NCBI RefSeq assembly: GCF_024171525.1
Contig: NZ_JALJZY010000006.1
Coordinates: 62,001 to 126,000, forward strand
From: Neisseriaceae bacterium HSC-16F19
Lineage (GTDB): Bacteria; Pseudomonadota; Gammaproteobacteria; Burkholderiales; Neisseriaceae
Reading direction: 5' to 3'
DNA length: 64,000 nt
The notes beneath the pieces were generated by a model that searched no databases, was not told where the DNA came from, and saw nothing but the letters and a program-made list of their open reading frames with translations. Positions within the stretch are counted from its first letter, which is position 1, and each line of letters opens with the position of its first letter. This document shows positions 34,025 through 42,048 of this stretch, one piece after another. Made by a program: the position numbers and the translations under genes.

Positions 34025-34401
34025 GACGAACTCCTGTACCGGGTGGGCAGAAAACCACCCGCTGCCCGAACAAAGGCTTGCAGCGGATGGGCAAGGTGTG
34101 GCCGCTTTCAGGCAGCCTGAAGCCATGCATGATGAAGGCGGGCCTAGGGCAAACTGACAATTCATTCGCGGCTGCTTTTTTGCCAAAAATCGCCCGCTTC
34201 TGCGTTGGAAATGCTCGCAAGGTGTCCAACCTTGCTGCGCTTTCCGCCTTGAATCGGACGCTTTTGCCTAAAAAATCAGCTGTGCGCCCGAATTGTCAGT
34301 TCGCCCTAATATTGGCCCAGATCTTTTAATTTGTCCATTGAGCCCCATTATTACGCTGCAATTTGTGCAATCCACTTACACACAATCATTCAAGGAGCTT
34401 C
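34025..34401. other. Intergenic region holding MITE copy 2
   Basis: About 380 bp. It contains the start region of the secreted protein gene, a DUS at about 34108-34122, the 164-bp TIR element (34145-34308), and an A/T-rich stretch up to a GGAG site before the YbjQ gene at 34402. No gene is seen. Confidence 0.6.
34145..34308 (-). mobile_element. 164-bp TIR element (MITE-like), copy 2
   Basis: TAGGGCAAACTGACAATTCA at the left and GAATTGTCAGTTCGCCCTA at the right are the terminal inverted repeats. The interior is the reverse complement of copy 1 at 20049-20212 with scattered differences, sharing TTTTTTAGGCAAAAGCGTCC and CGCAGAAGCGGGCGATTTTT. Both copies are exactly 164 bp. No ORF of its own. 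Confidence 0.8.
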
Positions 34402-34767
34402 ATGATGGGCTGGTTTTCATCCAATAAAAAACAAAACTTTTTCCTCTCCACCGTGGTGCCGCCTGCCGACGGTACGGTGCGCATCGAGTCTTATCTCGGC
34501 GTGGTCAACGGCGAGGCCATTATCGGTGCCAATATTTTCCACGATATGTTTTCCAGCATCCGCGATGTGGTCGGCGGCAGGGCGGGCGGTTACGAGCGGG
34601 CGCTGGCCGGTGCGCGCCAGGCGGCCATGGACGAGATGGTGGCCGCGGCCAAGGAATTGGGCGCCACCGGTGTGGTCGGTATCGATTTCGATTACGAAGT
34701 CTTGGGTGAAACCAACGGCATGATGATGGTGACGGTGAGCGGTACGGCGGTGAAAGTGGCTGCCTGA
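34402..34767 (+). CDS. YbjQ-family protein (copy 3)
   Basis: 121 residues. Two nearby ATGs (34402 and 34405) follow AAGGAGC. The protein has the YbjQ core: VNGEAIIGANIF strand, the VVGGRAGGYERALAGARQAA turn and helix, and ATGVVGIDFDYEV. It has a short charged N-terminus and no membrane helix. It is diverged from the two copies at 10.1-10.9 kb. Function not established. Confidence 0.83.
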   Translation: MMGWFSSNKKQNFFLSTVVPPADGTVRIESYLGVVNGEAIIGANIFHDMFSSIRDVVGGRAGGYERALAGARQAAMDEMVAAAKELGATGVVGIDFDYEVLGETNGMMMVTVSGTAVKVAA

Positions 34768-34919
34768 AAACGAAAAAGCAGGTAAAACGCAGATGCGTGC
34801 CGCAATTTGGGCCAACAAACACACCCGAATGTGTTAGCATTTGCACTGTCCGCAGGCTGTTTGGAACAATGCGGCCTGCGGTGCATTTTATTTAATAATC
34901 ATAACAACGGAGTATTCAT

Positions 34920-35165
34920 ATGACCGCCAAAGGACAAATGTTACAAGATCCTTTTTTGAACGCACTGCGCAAAGAGCATGTACCGGTTTCCATTTATCTG
35001 GTCAACGGTATCAAATTACAGGGACAAGTCGAATCTTTTGACCAATATGTGGTGTTGCTGCGCAATACCTCGGTCACGCAAATGGTGTACAAGCACGCCA
35101 TTTCCACCATCGTACCGGCCCGTGCCGTCAATTTGCAGCAGGAGCGCCAGGCTCCCGCAGAATAA
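34920..35165 (+). CDS. hfq: RNA chaperone Hfq
   Basis: 81 residues. Sm1 (about 20-50: VPVSIYLVNGIKLQGQVESF) and Sm2 (about 55-66, with MVYKHAISTIVP including the conserved YKHA) are intact. The C-terminal tail is short (ARAVNLQQERQAPAE), as in Neisseria. Hfq is a hexamer that pairs sRNAs with mRNAs. It stands alone, unlike the miaA-hfq-hflX order of many proteobacteria. A terminator follows at 35186. Confidence 0.97.
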   Translation: MTAKGQMLQDPFLNALRKEHVPVSIYLVNGIKLQGQVESFDQYVVLLRNTSVTQMVYKHAISTIVPARAVNLQQERQAPAE

Positions 35166-35185
35166 GCACCGCTGCTACAGGCACA

Positions 35186-35215
35186 AGCCCGATACTTCAG
35201 GTATCGGGCTTTGTT
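35186..35215 (+). terminator. hfq terminator
   Basis: AGCCCGATAC-TTCAG-GTATCGGGCT is a perfect 10-bp stem followed by TTGTTTAT, 20 bp after the hfq stop. It is not DUS-based. Confidence 0.88.
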
Positions 35216-35486
35216 TATGTGTGTCGGATGTATACAGGGAACTGTTGGATATTGGGGCTGGGCAAAACCTCAGTACGCTCCAAGAGATCCGTATTTCCAC
35301 TGCGATTTATGACTTCCGAATACAGGGGCGGGATCAGGCTGGACTACCGTATTCCTACTTCACCGGTGGCTTATATGTTGTGCAGCTGCGATTACACACT
35401 ATATTTTCGATTAACAGAACAGGCTTTCCGAATAGGTATAGAAAGACCTTTATGAGTGTCGCCAAGTCTCGGACTGCTGCAGACAC
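35216..35486. other. Intergenic stretch, nothing recognised
   Basis: About 270 bp downstream of hfq. Open frames in both plus frames show no recognisable protein, no good ribosome-binding site and no repeat shared with the rest of the window. It could be a decayed gene. Confidence 0.35.
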
Positions 35487-35524
35487 AAAAGGCTGCCTGA
35501 AATATTTTCAGGCAGCCTTTTTAT
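35487..35524. terminator. DUS terminator of the DUF4124 gene
   Basis: AAAAGGCTGCCTGAAATATTTTCAGGCAGCCTTTTT (a 14-bp stem, loop TA) lies 25 bp past the minus-strand stop. Confidence 0.82.
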
Positions 35525-35548
35525 GCACATCAAACATCCCAAGCGGGA

Positions 35549-36067
35549 TTACATGCGCCCCAGTTCGCGTTGCAGGGCTTGGACGTTTTGTTCGCGGTCG
35601 AGTACGGCGCTTTCCAGTTGGCGGATGCGTGCCTGGTATTGGGCGTAATTGTTTTTCTCGTGCGCCTGCATGCTGCGGCCGCTGGTGAGGGCCTGTTTGG
35701 CCTGCATCAGGGCGTTGCGCTCGTTGGCCAGTTCCTGTTCCAGAATGCTGCGGCGGCCGCTGTCGCGGGTGCCGGTGTGCACGGCGGTGGTGTTGCTGGC
35801 GGCGGGCGGCGGTATGGCCACGCCGCGGTTGGATGCGCTGGCGGTGTTGCTGCGCGGTTTGGCGCTCACGGAGGGAGCAGCGCGTTTAATCGGCTTGGTG
35901 CTGCTGTAAGAGCCTATGGGTTTGAGGTCGGCACGCTGGCAGTCGCCGCGCGGTTTGGAGGTGTAGAGCACTTCGCCGTTGACCATGCAGGAATAAACCT
36001 GTGCCTGGGCGGCGGGCAGGGCGCCGAGGGTGAGGGCGGCGCTGATAAAAAGAATACGGATTTTCAT
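35549..36067 (-). CDS. DUF4124-domain exported protein
   Basis: 172 residues. Signal peptide MKIRILFISAALTLGALPAAQA cleaved after AQA (about 22). The DUF4124 motif VYSCMVNGEVLYTSKPRGDCQ follows directly (about 24-44), then a low-complexity Ser/Pro/Ala linker and a C-terminal coiled coil (about 108-172, LEQELANERNALMQAKQALT onward). It starts 10 bp after the yheS stop, so it is probably the second gene of that operon. Envelope protein of unknown role. Confidence 0.8.
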   Translation of the reverse strand: MKIRILFISAALTLGALPAAQAQVYSCMVNGEVLYTSKPRGDCQRADLKPIGSYSSTKPIKRAAPSVSAKPRSNTASASNRGVAIPPPAASNTTAVHTGTRDSGRRSILEQELANERNALMQAKQALTSGRSMQAHEKNNYAQYQARIRQLESAVLDREQNVQALQRELGRM

Positions 36068-36077
36068 GTGTTTGGCC

Positions 36078-38009
36078 TCAAAATTCCGGCTGCTCCCTTG
36101 GTTCTTGCAGTTGCCGTTCGATGTCGTCTACGGCTTCCTGCCATTGCAGCCAGTTTTCTTCCAGTTCGGTTAATTTTAGTTTAAGTTCGGTTAAACGGTT
36201 AAGCGTTTGTTGTAATTTTTCTTTGTTGTGTGGTGCATAAGCATCTTCCATGCCTAAAAACGCTTCCAGTGATTTTTGTTCTTCCTGGGCGCGTGCCATC
36301 TCGTTTTCGGCACGCTCCATTTTTTGCAGCAGCGGCTTGGTGAGGCGGGCGCGTTCCTGGCGCAGGTGCGCTTCCTGACGTTTTTGGTCTTTGCGCGAGG
36401 GGGCGGAGGGGGCGGGACTGCCGTTTTCCGTCTGCGGATTGAGGGCGTTGAGGCGGTATTGGCGGTAGTCGTTCAAATCGCCGTCAAACGCGCGCAGGCG
36501 GCCTTGGTCGATGAGTAAAAAGCGGTCGGTGGTGGCTTCCAAGAGGCTGCGGTCGTGCGATATCACCAAGAGCGCGCCTTCAAAACCCTGCAAGGCGAGG
36601 GTGAGGGCGTGGCGCATGTCCAAATCGAGGTGGTTGGTGGGTTCGTCCAAAAGCAGCAGATTGGGTTTTTGCCACACAATCAGCGCCAAGGCGAGGCGGG
36701 CTTTTTCGCCGCCGGAAAACGGGGCGATGGGCTGGGTGCTCATGTCGCCGTGGAAATTGAAACCGCCGAGAAAATTGCGGATGTCCTGTTCGCGCGCTTC
36801 GGGGGAGAGTTTTTGGATATGCCACACGGGGCTTTGGTCGTCGCGCAGGGTGTCGAGCTGGTGTTGGGCAAAATAACCGATGGCCAGTTTGTCGGCGCGG
36901 ACGATTTCTCCGGCCTGCGGCGTGAGGCTGCCTGAAAGCGCTTTAATCAGCGTGGATTTGCCGCTGCCGTTGATGCCCAAGAGGCCGATGCGCGCGCCGC
37001 TGTCTATGGATACATCCACCTGATGCAGCACGGTTTTGCCCTCATAGCCCAAATCGGCATGATTGAGGCGCAGCAGCAAATCGGGCAGGTGCTCGGGCTG
37101 GCGGAAGGCAAAGCTGAATTCGCTGTCCAAATGGGCGGGTGCGATGCGTTCCAGCCGCGCCAGTGCCTTGATGCGGCTTTGCGCCTGGGTGGCCTTGGTG
37201 GCCTTGGCTTTGAAGCGGTCGATAAAGGATTGCAGATGGCGGATGTGCGCCTGCTGGTTTTGGTAGGCGGCCTGCTGCTGTGCCAGCCGCTGCGCGCGCT
37301 CGCGCTGGTAGAAATCGTAATTGCCGCCGTAGCTGTGCAGTTTTTGTTGCGCCAATTCCAGCGTGTGGGTGGTGGTGGCGTTGAGAAAATCGGCGTCGTG
37401 GGAAATGATGATTTGCGTGGCATCGAGGGCGGCCAGGTGCTGTTCCAGCCACAACACGGTTTCCAAGTCGAGGTGGTTGGTGGGCTCGTCCAAGAGCAGC
37501 AAATCGGCGCGGCACATCAGTGCCTGGGCGAGATTAAGGCGCATGCGCCAGCCGCCGGAAAAGGTTTTCACCGCTTGGGCGTGCTCGTGCTGGGCAAAAC
37601 CCAAACCGGTGAGCAGTTTGGCGGCACGCGCCGGGGCGGTGTAGGCGTCGATTTCCTCCAAGCGCGCATGGCAGGCGGCCTGGGCCATGCCGTCGTTTTG
37701 CGCTTCCGCCGCCGCCAGTGCCTGTTGCAATTCCTCACGCTCGCCATCGCCTTGTAACACATAATCCAAGGCGCTGATGTCCAGTGCCGGCGTTTCCTGC
37801 GCCACCGCCGCCCAGCGCCAGTGTTTGGGCAGCAATACATCGCCGCCATCGGCGGCCAGTTCGCCCTTGATGAGCGCGAGCAGACTGGATTTGCCGCTGC
37901 CGTTTTTGCCGATCAGCCCCACCCGCTGGCCGGGACGGATCAGGGCATCGGCTTGTTGCAACAGGACTTTCAGCCCGCGTTGCAGGCTTAATTGGCGGAT
38001 TTCGATCAT
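36078..38009 (-). CDS. yheS: ABC-F family ATPase YheS
   Basis: 643 residues with two ABC domains and no membrane segment. Walker A GKNGSGKS at 34-41 and a second GINGSGKST near 340. Signatures FSGGWRMRLNLAQAL and FSGGEKARLALALIVWQ, and two LLLDEPTNHLDL Walker B blocks. The linker between the domains and a C-terminal coiled coil (about 530-640) fit YheS rather than EttA or Uup. ABC-F proteins act on the ribosome E site during translation. Confidence 0.9.
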   Translation of the reverse strand: MIEIRQLSLQRGLKVLLQQADALIRPGQRVGLIGKNGSGKSSLLALIKGELAADGGDVLLPKHWRWAAVAQETPALDISALDYVLQGDGEREELQQALAAAEAQNDGMAQAACHARLEEIDAYTAPARAAKLLTGLGFAQHEHAQAVKTFSGGWRMRLNLAQALMCRADLLLLDEPTNHLDLETVLWLEQHLAALDATQIIISHDADFLNATTTHTLELAQQKLHSYGGNYDFYQRERAQRLAQQQAAYQNQQAHIRHLQSFIDRFKAKATKATQAQSRIKALARLERIAPAHLDSEFSFAFRQPEHLPDLLLRLNHADLGYEGKTVLHQVDVSIDSGARIGLLGINGSGKSTLIKALSGSLTPQAGEIVRADKLAIGYFAQHQLDTLRDDQSPVWHIQKLSPEAREQDIRNFLGGFNFHGDMSTQPIAPFSGGEKARLALALIVWQKPNLLLLDEPTNHLDLDMRHALTLALQGFEGALLVISHDRSLLEATTDRFLLIDQGRLRAFDGDLNDYRQYRLNALNPQTENGSPAPSAPSRKDQKRQEAHLRQERARLTKPLLQKMERAENEMARAQEEQKSLEAFLGMEDAYAPHNKEKLQQTLNRLTELKLKLTELEENWLQWQEAVDDIERQLQEPREQPEF

Positions 38010-38128
38010 GGCGGTGCGGTGTGGGGGACAAAACGGCTGATTATACCGTGAAATGGTTTTCAGGCAGCCTGGGACCTGTGGAAAACCTCATGTGCCACCA
38101 CAAACATAAGACCGGCGTCATTCCCGCG

Positions 38129-38882
38129 AACGCGCACTACTGTCCGGAATAAAAAACACAGCACAAACAAAAAGGTTGCAGCCTAACGTTTTCACGGGTA
38201 AAACCCAGAGCGCGAACTCAAAAAACATCAGGACTGCAACCATGTTCAGCATAAGCCGATTCCAGCAAATCATCAAGCCCATTATGCACGGACGCTTTCA
38301 AAAGCACGTCCGCAAGCATCAGGCCGACAAACACACCAAAGGGTTCGGCTGCCAAAACCTGCTGACCGCCATGGTGTACGCCCAGCTTGGCAACTGCAAC
38401 AGCCTGCGCACACTCGAACAGGCATTCAACAGCAACAGCAGTCACCATTACCACCTGAATGTACGCAGCATCCGCCGTTCCACCGTAACCGAAGCATTGG
38501 CCAAACGTGATACCCAACCGTTTACAGACATGCTGGGCGAACTGATGTCCACATGCAGCAAGACGTTGCGCAGGGAAACAACCGACCTGCTGTACCTGCT
38601 CGATTCCACTCCCGTTTCGCTCAAAGGGCGCGGCTTCGACGAATGGACGGGTAGCAACGGCCGCATCAAAGGCTTAAAAATCCACGTTCTGATGAACCAC
38701 GCCTCCGATTGCCCCGTTGCCCAAAGCATCACCGATGCCGCCGTAAACGACATCGACGAACACCATCTGGTGCAGCCCGAAAAAGGCGCAACCTACGTCT
38801 TTGACAAAGGCTATTGCGATTACAACTGGTGGGCAGGGCTGGATGAAGCCGAAGCCTGTTTCGTTACCCGCCTCAAAGCCAA
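38129..38882 (+). mobile_element. IS4-family element, 5' fragment
   Basis: Runs from the terminal ACTACTGTCCGGAATAAAAA region to the fusion point at 38882. Only the transposase 5' half remains. Exact outer boundary uncertain by a few bases because the flank is duplicated in the other arm. Confidence 0.75.
38242..38882 (+). pseudogene. Truncated IS4-family transposase (left copy)
   Basis: The first 213 codons match the right copy almost exactly (MFSISRFQQIIKPIMHGRFQ onward), with the first catalytic Asp in LLDSTPVSLKG and the second in VFDKGYCDYNWW. Two substitutions are seen (TVTEA for TVAEA, WAGL for WAEL). At 38882/38883, after LKAN, the sequence jumps into the antisense of the right copy's 3' end, so the frame runs on to 39036 as nonsense. 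The third catalytic residue is missing, so it is inactive. Confidence 0.88.
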
Positions 38883-39979
38883 CCTGCGTGATAGGCGTAG
38901 AGTGTTTGCAGGCGTTCAAACAGGCCGTTTGAAATTCGGGCTGCCAGCAAATGCAGGCTGTCTGTTGTCTGTATGCTTTGGTGGTACAGCTTTAGCAGCA
39001 AATACGCAATCATCGCGCACAAGAGTTGCAGTTTGACCGCGTTGGCGCTGCGGCCTAAGAAGCGTTTGAGCTTCAAATGCTGCTTCAACCATTTAAACAG
39101 CAGCTCAATCTGCCAACGCTGTTTATAGGTGGCGGCAATTTCTTGAGCATCGGCTTTCAGGTTGTTGGTCAACAAAACCAGCGGTGCTTTGCCCTCACGT
39201 TTGACGGTAATTCGGCGCAGGGTTTTGCCGTAGCACAGGTTGACCCGGTTGCTGTTTTTACGGTGCTTAAACCGGATGTGTTCATCAGCCAAGATGTTTT
39301 CAGACGGCGTAAAGCTGTCGATGACGTTAACGGCGGCATTGGCTTTGAGACGGGTAACGAAACAGGCTTCGGCTTCATCCAACTCTGCCCACCAGTTGTA
39401 ATCGCAATAGCCTTTGTCAAAGACGTAGGTTGCGCCTTTTTCGGGCTGCACCAGATGGTGTTCGTCGATGTCGTTTACAGCGGCATCGGTAATGCTTTGG
39501 GCAACGGGGCAATCGGAGGCGTGGTTCATCAGAACGTGGATTTTTAAGCCTTTGATGCGGCCGTTGCTACCCGTCCATTCGTCGAAGCCGCGCCCTTTGA
39601 GCGAAACGGGAGTGGAATCGAGCAGGTACAGCAGGTCGGTTGTTTCCCTGCGCAACGTCTTGCTGCATGTGGACATCAGTTCGCCCAGCATGTCTGTAAA
39701 CGGTTGGGTATCGCGTTTGGCCAATGCTTCGGCTACGGTGGAACGGCGGATGCTGCGTACATTCAGGTGGTAATGGTGACTGCTGTTGCTGTTGAATGCC
39801 TGTTCGAGTGTGCGCAGGCTGTTGCAGTTGCCAAGCTGGGCATACACCATGGCGGTCAGCAGGTTTTGGCAGCCGAACCCTTTGGTGTGTTTGTCGGCCT
39901 GATGCTTGCGGACGTGCTTTTGAAAGCGTCCGTGCATAATGGGCTTGATGATTTGCTGGAATCGGCTTATGCTGAACAT
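38873..39979 (-). CDS. IS4-family transposase (right copy, near-complete)
   Basis: 368 residues from the ATG at 39979 (MFSISRFQ); an upstream in-frame start at 40045 adds 22 residues. The N-terminal DUF4372 region (about 1-80) precedes the DDE domain: Asp in LLDSTPVSLKG, Asp in VFDKGYCDYNWW, and the IS4 signature Y-x2-R-x3-E-x6-K in YKQRWQIELLFKWLK. The last residues (HAGWL) and the stop run across the junction into the left copy, so the natural C-terminus and the IS 3' terminal repeat are lost. The catalytic triad is intact but transposition is doubtful. Confidence 0.88.
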   Translation of the reverse strand: MFSISRFQQIIKPIMHGRFQKHVRKHQADKHTKGFGCQNLLTAMVYAQLGNCNSLRTLEQAFNSNSSHHYHLNVRSIRRSTVAEALAKRDTQPFTDMLGELMSTCSKTLRRETTDLLYLLDSTPVSLKGRGFDEWTGSNGRIKGLKIHVLMNHASDCPVAQSITDAAVNDIDEHHLVQPEKGATYVFDKGYCDYNWWAELDEAEACFVTRLKANAAVNVIDSFTPSENILADEHIRFKHRKNSNRVNLCYGKTLRRITVKREGKAPLVLLTNNLKADAQEIAATYKQRWQIELLFKWLKQHLKLKRFLGRSANAVKLQLLCAMIAYLLLKLYHQSIQTTDSLHLLAARISNGLFERLQTLYAYHAGWL

Positions 39980-40086
39980 GGTTGCAGTCCTGATGTTTTT
40001 TGAGTTCGCGCTCTGGGTTTTACCCGTGAAAACGTTAGGCTGCAACCTTTTTGTTTGTGCTGTGTTTTTTATTCCGGACAGTAGTG
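38883..40086 (-). mobile_element. IS4-family element lacking its 3' end
   Basis: Begins at about 40086 (terminal AGTAGT region), includes the transposase and ends at the fusion with the left fragment. About 1.2 kb. The 3' terminal inverted repeat is not visible. Confidence 0.75.
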
Positions 40087-40153
40087 CGCGTTCGCGGGAA
40101 TGACGGCGGCTAGGGGTTTAGTCTACCTGAAGGCAGTTTTGCAAAGGTCTCAT

Positions 40154-40252
40154 ACCAATCCAAAAAATAATCTAACAGCGTTGTCTCGCCTTGCCGTACT
40201 ACTTGTACTGTCTTCGGCTCGCCGCCTTGTTATCTTATTTTTTTGAATTGGT
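40154..40252. repeat. 99-bp Correia-related element with ACCAATYC ends
   Basis: The ends ACCAATCCAAAAAATAA and TTATTTTTTTGAATTGGT are inverted repeats. The core (minus strand) reads GCCGAAGACAGTACAAGTAG then TACGGCAAGGCGAGACAACG, parallel to the middle of Correia elements, but the termini are unlike TATAGTC. Confidence 0.7.
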
Positions 40253-40285
40253 CTCAAACGGGAACTTTTTGAGTGGCTCAATGAC

Positions 40286-40354
40286 AAAAAGGCTGCCTGA
40301 AAACGAACGCAGTGAGTTTCTGCGTAGCAAAAACCTTTCAGGCAGCCTTTTTTG
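40286..40354. terminator. DUS pair terminator of the Lpd-like gene
   Basis: AAAAAGGCTGCCTGAAAACG and CCTTTCAGGCAGCCTTTTTT are separated by about 30 bp including a small hairpin (ACGAACGCAG..CTGCGT). It lies 12 bp past the minus-strand stop. Confidence 0.75.
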
Positions 40355-40365
40355 CGGATATTTAA

Positions 40366-41814
40366 TTACTCACCCGGGCAGCAGCCGCATTCGCGGCTGA
40401 AATTGCCGCTCAAGTCCAGCTTGCTCATGGCGTCGCGCAGGGCGGTGCGCAGACCTTCTTCCACCACCGGATGATAGAAGGGCATGTCCAGCATTTGCGG
40501 CACGGTCATTTTCTGCTGGTGCGCCCAGGCGAGCAGGTGGGCGATGTGTTCGGCGGAGGGGCCGACCATTTCCGCACCCAGGAACAAACCGGTTTCCTGT
40601 TGTGCATAAACGCGCAGATGGCCTTTGTTTTTCAGCATTACGCGGCTGCGGCCTTGGTTGCGGAAGGAGACTTCGCCCACCACCACGCATTCGGGGTTTT
40701 TAAAGGCTTGATATACCTGCGCATAACGCATGCCGACAATGGCTACCTGCGGGTCGGTAAACACCACGCCGATGGTGCTGCGGCGCAGGCCGGGGCGGAT
40801 GTCGGGGTAGGTGCCGGCATTGTCACCGGCAATCTTGCCTTGGTCGCTGGCTTCGTGCAGCAGCGGCAGCTGGTTGGAGGCGTCACCGGCAATAAAAATG
40901 TGCGGGATGCTGGTCTGCATGGTCAGCGGATGGGCATGCGGCACGCCGCGCTCGTCGCGTTCGATATCCAGATTTTCCAGGCCGAGATTGTCCACATTGG
41001 GGCGGCGGCCGATGGCGGCGAGCACGTAATCCACGGTAATGCTGCCGCTCTCGCCGTCCCGGTTGCGGTAATCCATGCGCACGCGGCCGTTGTCATCCAG
41101 GGCGGTGCTGACTTCGGTATTCAGATGCAGCGGGAATTCTTCGCCGAACACGGTTTTGGCTTCCGCCAACACCACCGGGTCGCTAATCCCGGCCACGCCG
41201 TCGGTTTTGCCGAATACATGCACTTTAACGCCGAGGCGGTGCAGGGACTGGCCCAGCTCCAAACCGATAACGCCGGGGCCGAATACGGCCACGCTTTCGG
41301 GCAGGGTTTCCCAAGAAAAGACGTCGTCATTGACAATCAGGCGCTCGCCCAGAGCCTGCCATTCGGGCAGTACGATGGGGCGCGATCCGGTGGCAATCAC
41401 AAAGCGCTCGGCGCGGATTTGGGTGTGGTCGTCGATTTGCACGGTGTGTTCATCGATAAAGCGCGCCTGGCCGATGATGCGGCGCTCGGCGGGCCAGGCT
41501 TCCACGTCTTCCACCACAAAGCCGACAAAGCGGTCGCGCTCGTTGCGCACGCGGCGCATCACTTCATGGCCGTCCACGCGCACATCGCCGTCCACATGCA
41601 CGCCAAAGGGCGCGGTGTGGCGGGCATGATGGGCGGCTTCGGCGGCGGCAATCAGCAGTTTGGAGGGCATGCAGCCGACGCGGGCGCAGGTGGTGCCGAA
41701 TACATGGCTTTCAATCAAATAGGCGTCTTCGGTGTGGTTGCGCACGGCGCGAAAAGCGCCCATACCGGCGGTACCGCCGCCGATAACCACTACTTGGGTT
41801 TGGATTTGTTTCAT
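40366..41814 (-). CDS. Dihydrolipoamide dehydrogenase-like flavoprotein
   Basis: 482 residues of the class I pyridine nucleotide-disulfide oxidoreductases. FAD motif VVIGGGTAGMGA (9-20), redox pair C43/C48 in GTTCARVGCMPSK, NAD(P) motif FGPGVIGLELG, second FAD site IFIAGDAS, and the C-terminal His-Pro (FYHPVVEEGLR) that completes the partner site. The tail ends in a Cys-rich ECGCCPGE. No E1/E2 genes adjoin. Instead the peroxiredoxin-glutaredoxin gene lies upstream on the same strand, as in Neisseria, so it may reduce a thiol in peroxide defence. That role is inference. Confidence 0.87.
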   Translation of the reverse strand: MKQIQTQVVVIGGGTAGMGAFRAVRNHTEDAYLIESHVFGTTCARVGCMPSKLLIAAAEAAHHARHTAPFGVHVDGDVRVDGHEVMRRVRNERDRFVGFVVEDVEAWPAERRIIGQARFIDEHTVQIDDHTQIRAERFVIATGSRPIVLPEWQALGERLIVNDDVFSWETLPESVAVFGPGVIGLELGQSLHRLGVKVHVFGKTDGVAGISDPVVLAEAKTVFGEEFPLHLNTEVSTALDDNGRVRMDYRNRDGESGSITVDYVLAAIGRRPNVDNLGLENLDIERDERGVPHAHPLTMQTSIPHIFIAGDASNQLPLLHEASDQGKIAGDNAGTYPDIRPGLRRSTIGVVFTDPQVAIVGMRYAQVYQAFKNPECVVVGEVSFRNQGRSRVMLKNKGHLRVYAQQETGLFLGAEMVGPSAEHIAHLLAWAHQQKMTVPQMLDMPFYHPVVEEGLRTALRDAMSKLDLSGNFSRECGCCPGE

Positions 41815-41885
41815 AGTCTGACTTTCGGGTTAGGGCTTGCGGGGTTGTGCTACCCCTTGTAGCGTGAGTTTACAAAGATAAAGTG

Positions 41886-41928
41886 ATTCAGGCAGCCTGT
41901 TTGTCATATTAAAACAGGCTGCCTGAAC
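41886..41928 (-). terminator. DUS pair between prx/grx and the Lpd-like gene
   Basis: TTCAGGCAGCCTGTTT and AAAACAGGCTGCCTGAA form a 16-bp stem around TGTCATATT. It lies between two same-strand genes and may separate or attenuate them. Confidence 0.65.
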
Positions 41929-41949
41929 CACCTTAAAGGCTGTTCAGGT

Positions 41950-41994
41950 CCGGCCTTTGCCTGCAACACAGGAGGGACAGGGGGCAAAGGCCGG
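41950..41994 (-). promoter_or_regulatory. Strong hairpin in the prx/grx-lpd intergenic region
   Basis: CCGGCCTTTGCC (41950-41961) pairs perfectly with GGCAAAGGCCGG (41983-41994). There is no T-run on the minus strand, so it may be a processing, stability or regulatory element. Confidence 0.5.
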
Positions 41995-42048
41995 AAAGGC
42001 TGGCGCTGCTCCCCTAAATGAGGAACGGCGCTATCCGTTTAAACGGAT

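Larger units (their letters stand above)
38116..40105. repeat. Large palindrome: two inverted IS4-family copies with mirrored flanks
   Basis: Arms 38116-38882 and 39339-40105 (767 bp each) are inverse copies that differ at only a few bases, around a central 456-bp unique part. Each outer end contains a half dRS3 (CATTCCCGCGAACGCG) directly before the IS sequence ACTACTGTCCGGAATAAAAA, so even the flanks are mirrored. Confidence 0.88.

Noticed and set aside
35219..35455. 78-codon ORF downstream of hfq, and an overlapping longer frame from 34978
   Set aside because: No recognisable motif; the longer frame mainly shadows hfq. Listed only as unassigned intergenic DNA.
38893..39036. C-terminal extension of the left transposase frame
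   Set aside because: It is the antisense of the right copy's 3' end, not a genuine protein domain.
40471..41862. 463-codon plus-strand ORF antisense to the Lpd-like gene
   Set aside because: Shadow of the minus-strand flavoprotein with all its motifs in the other frame.
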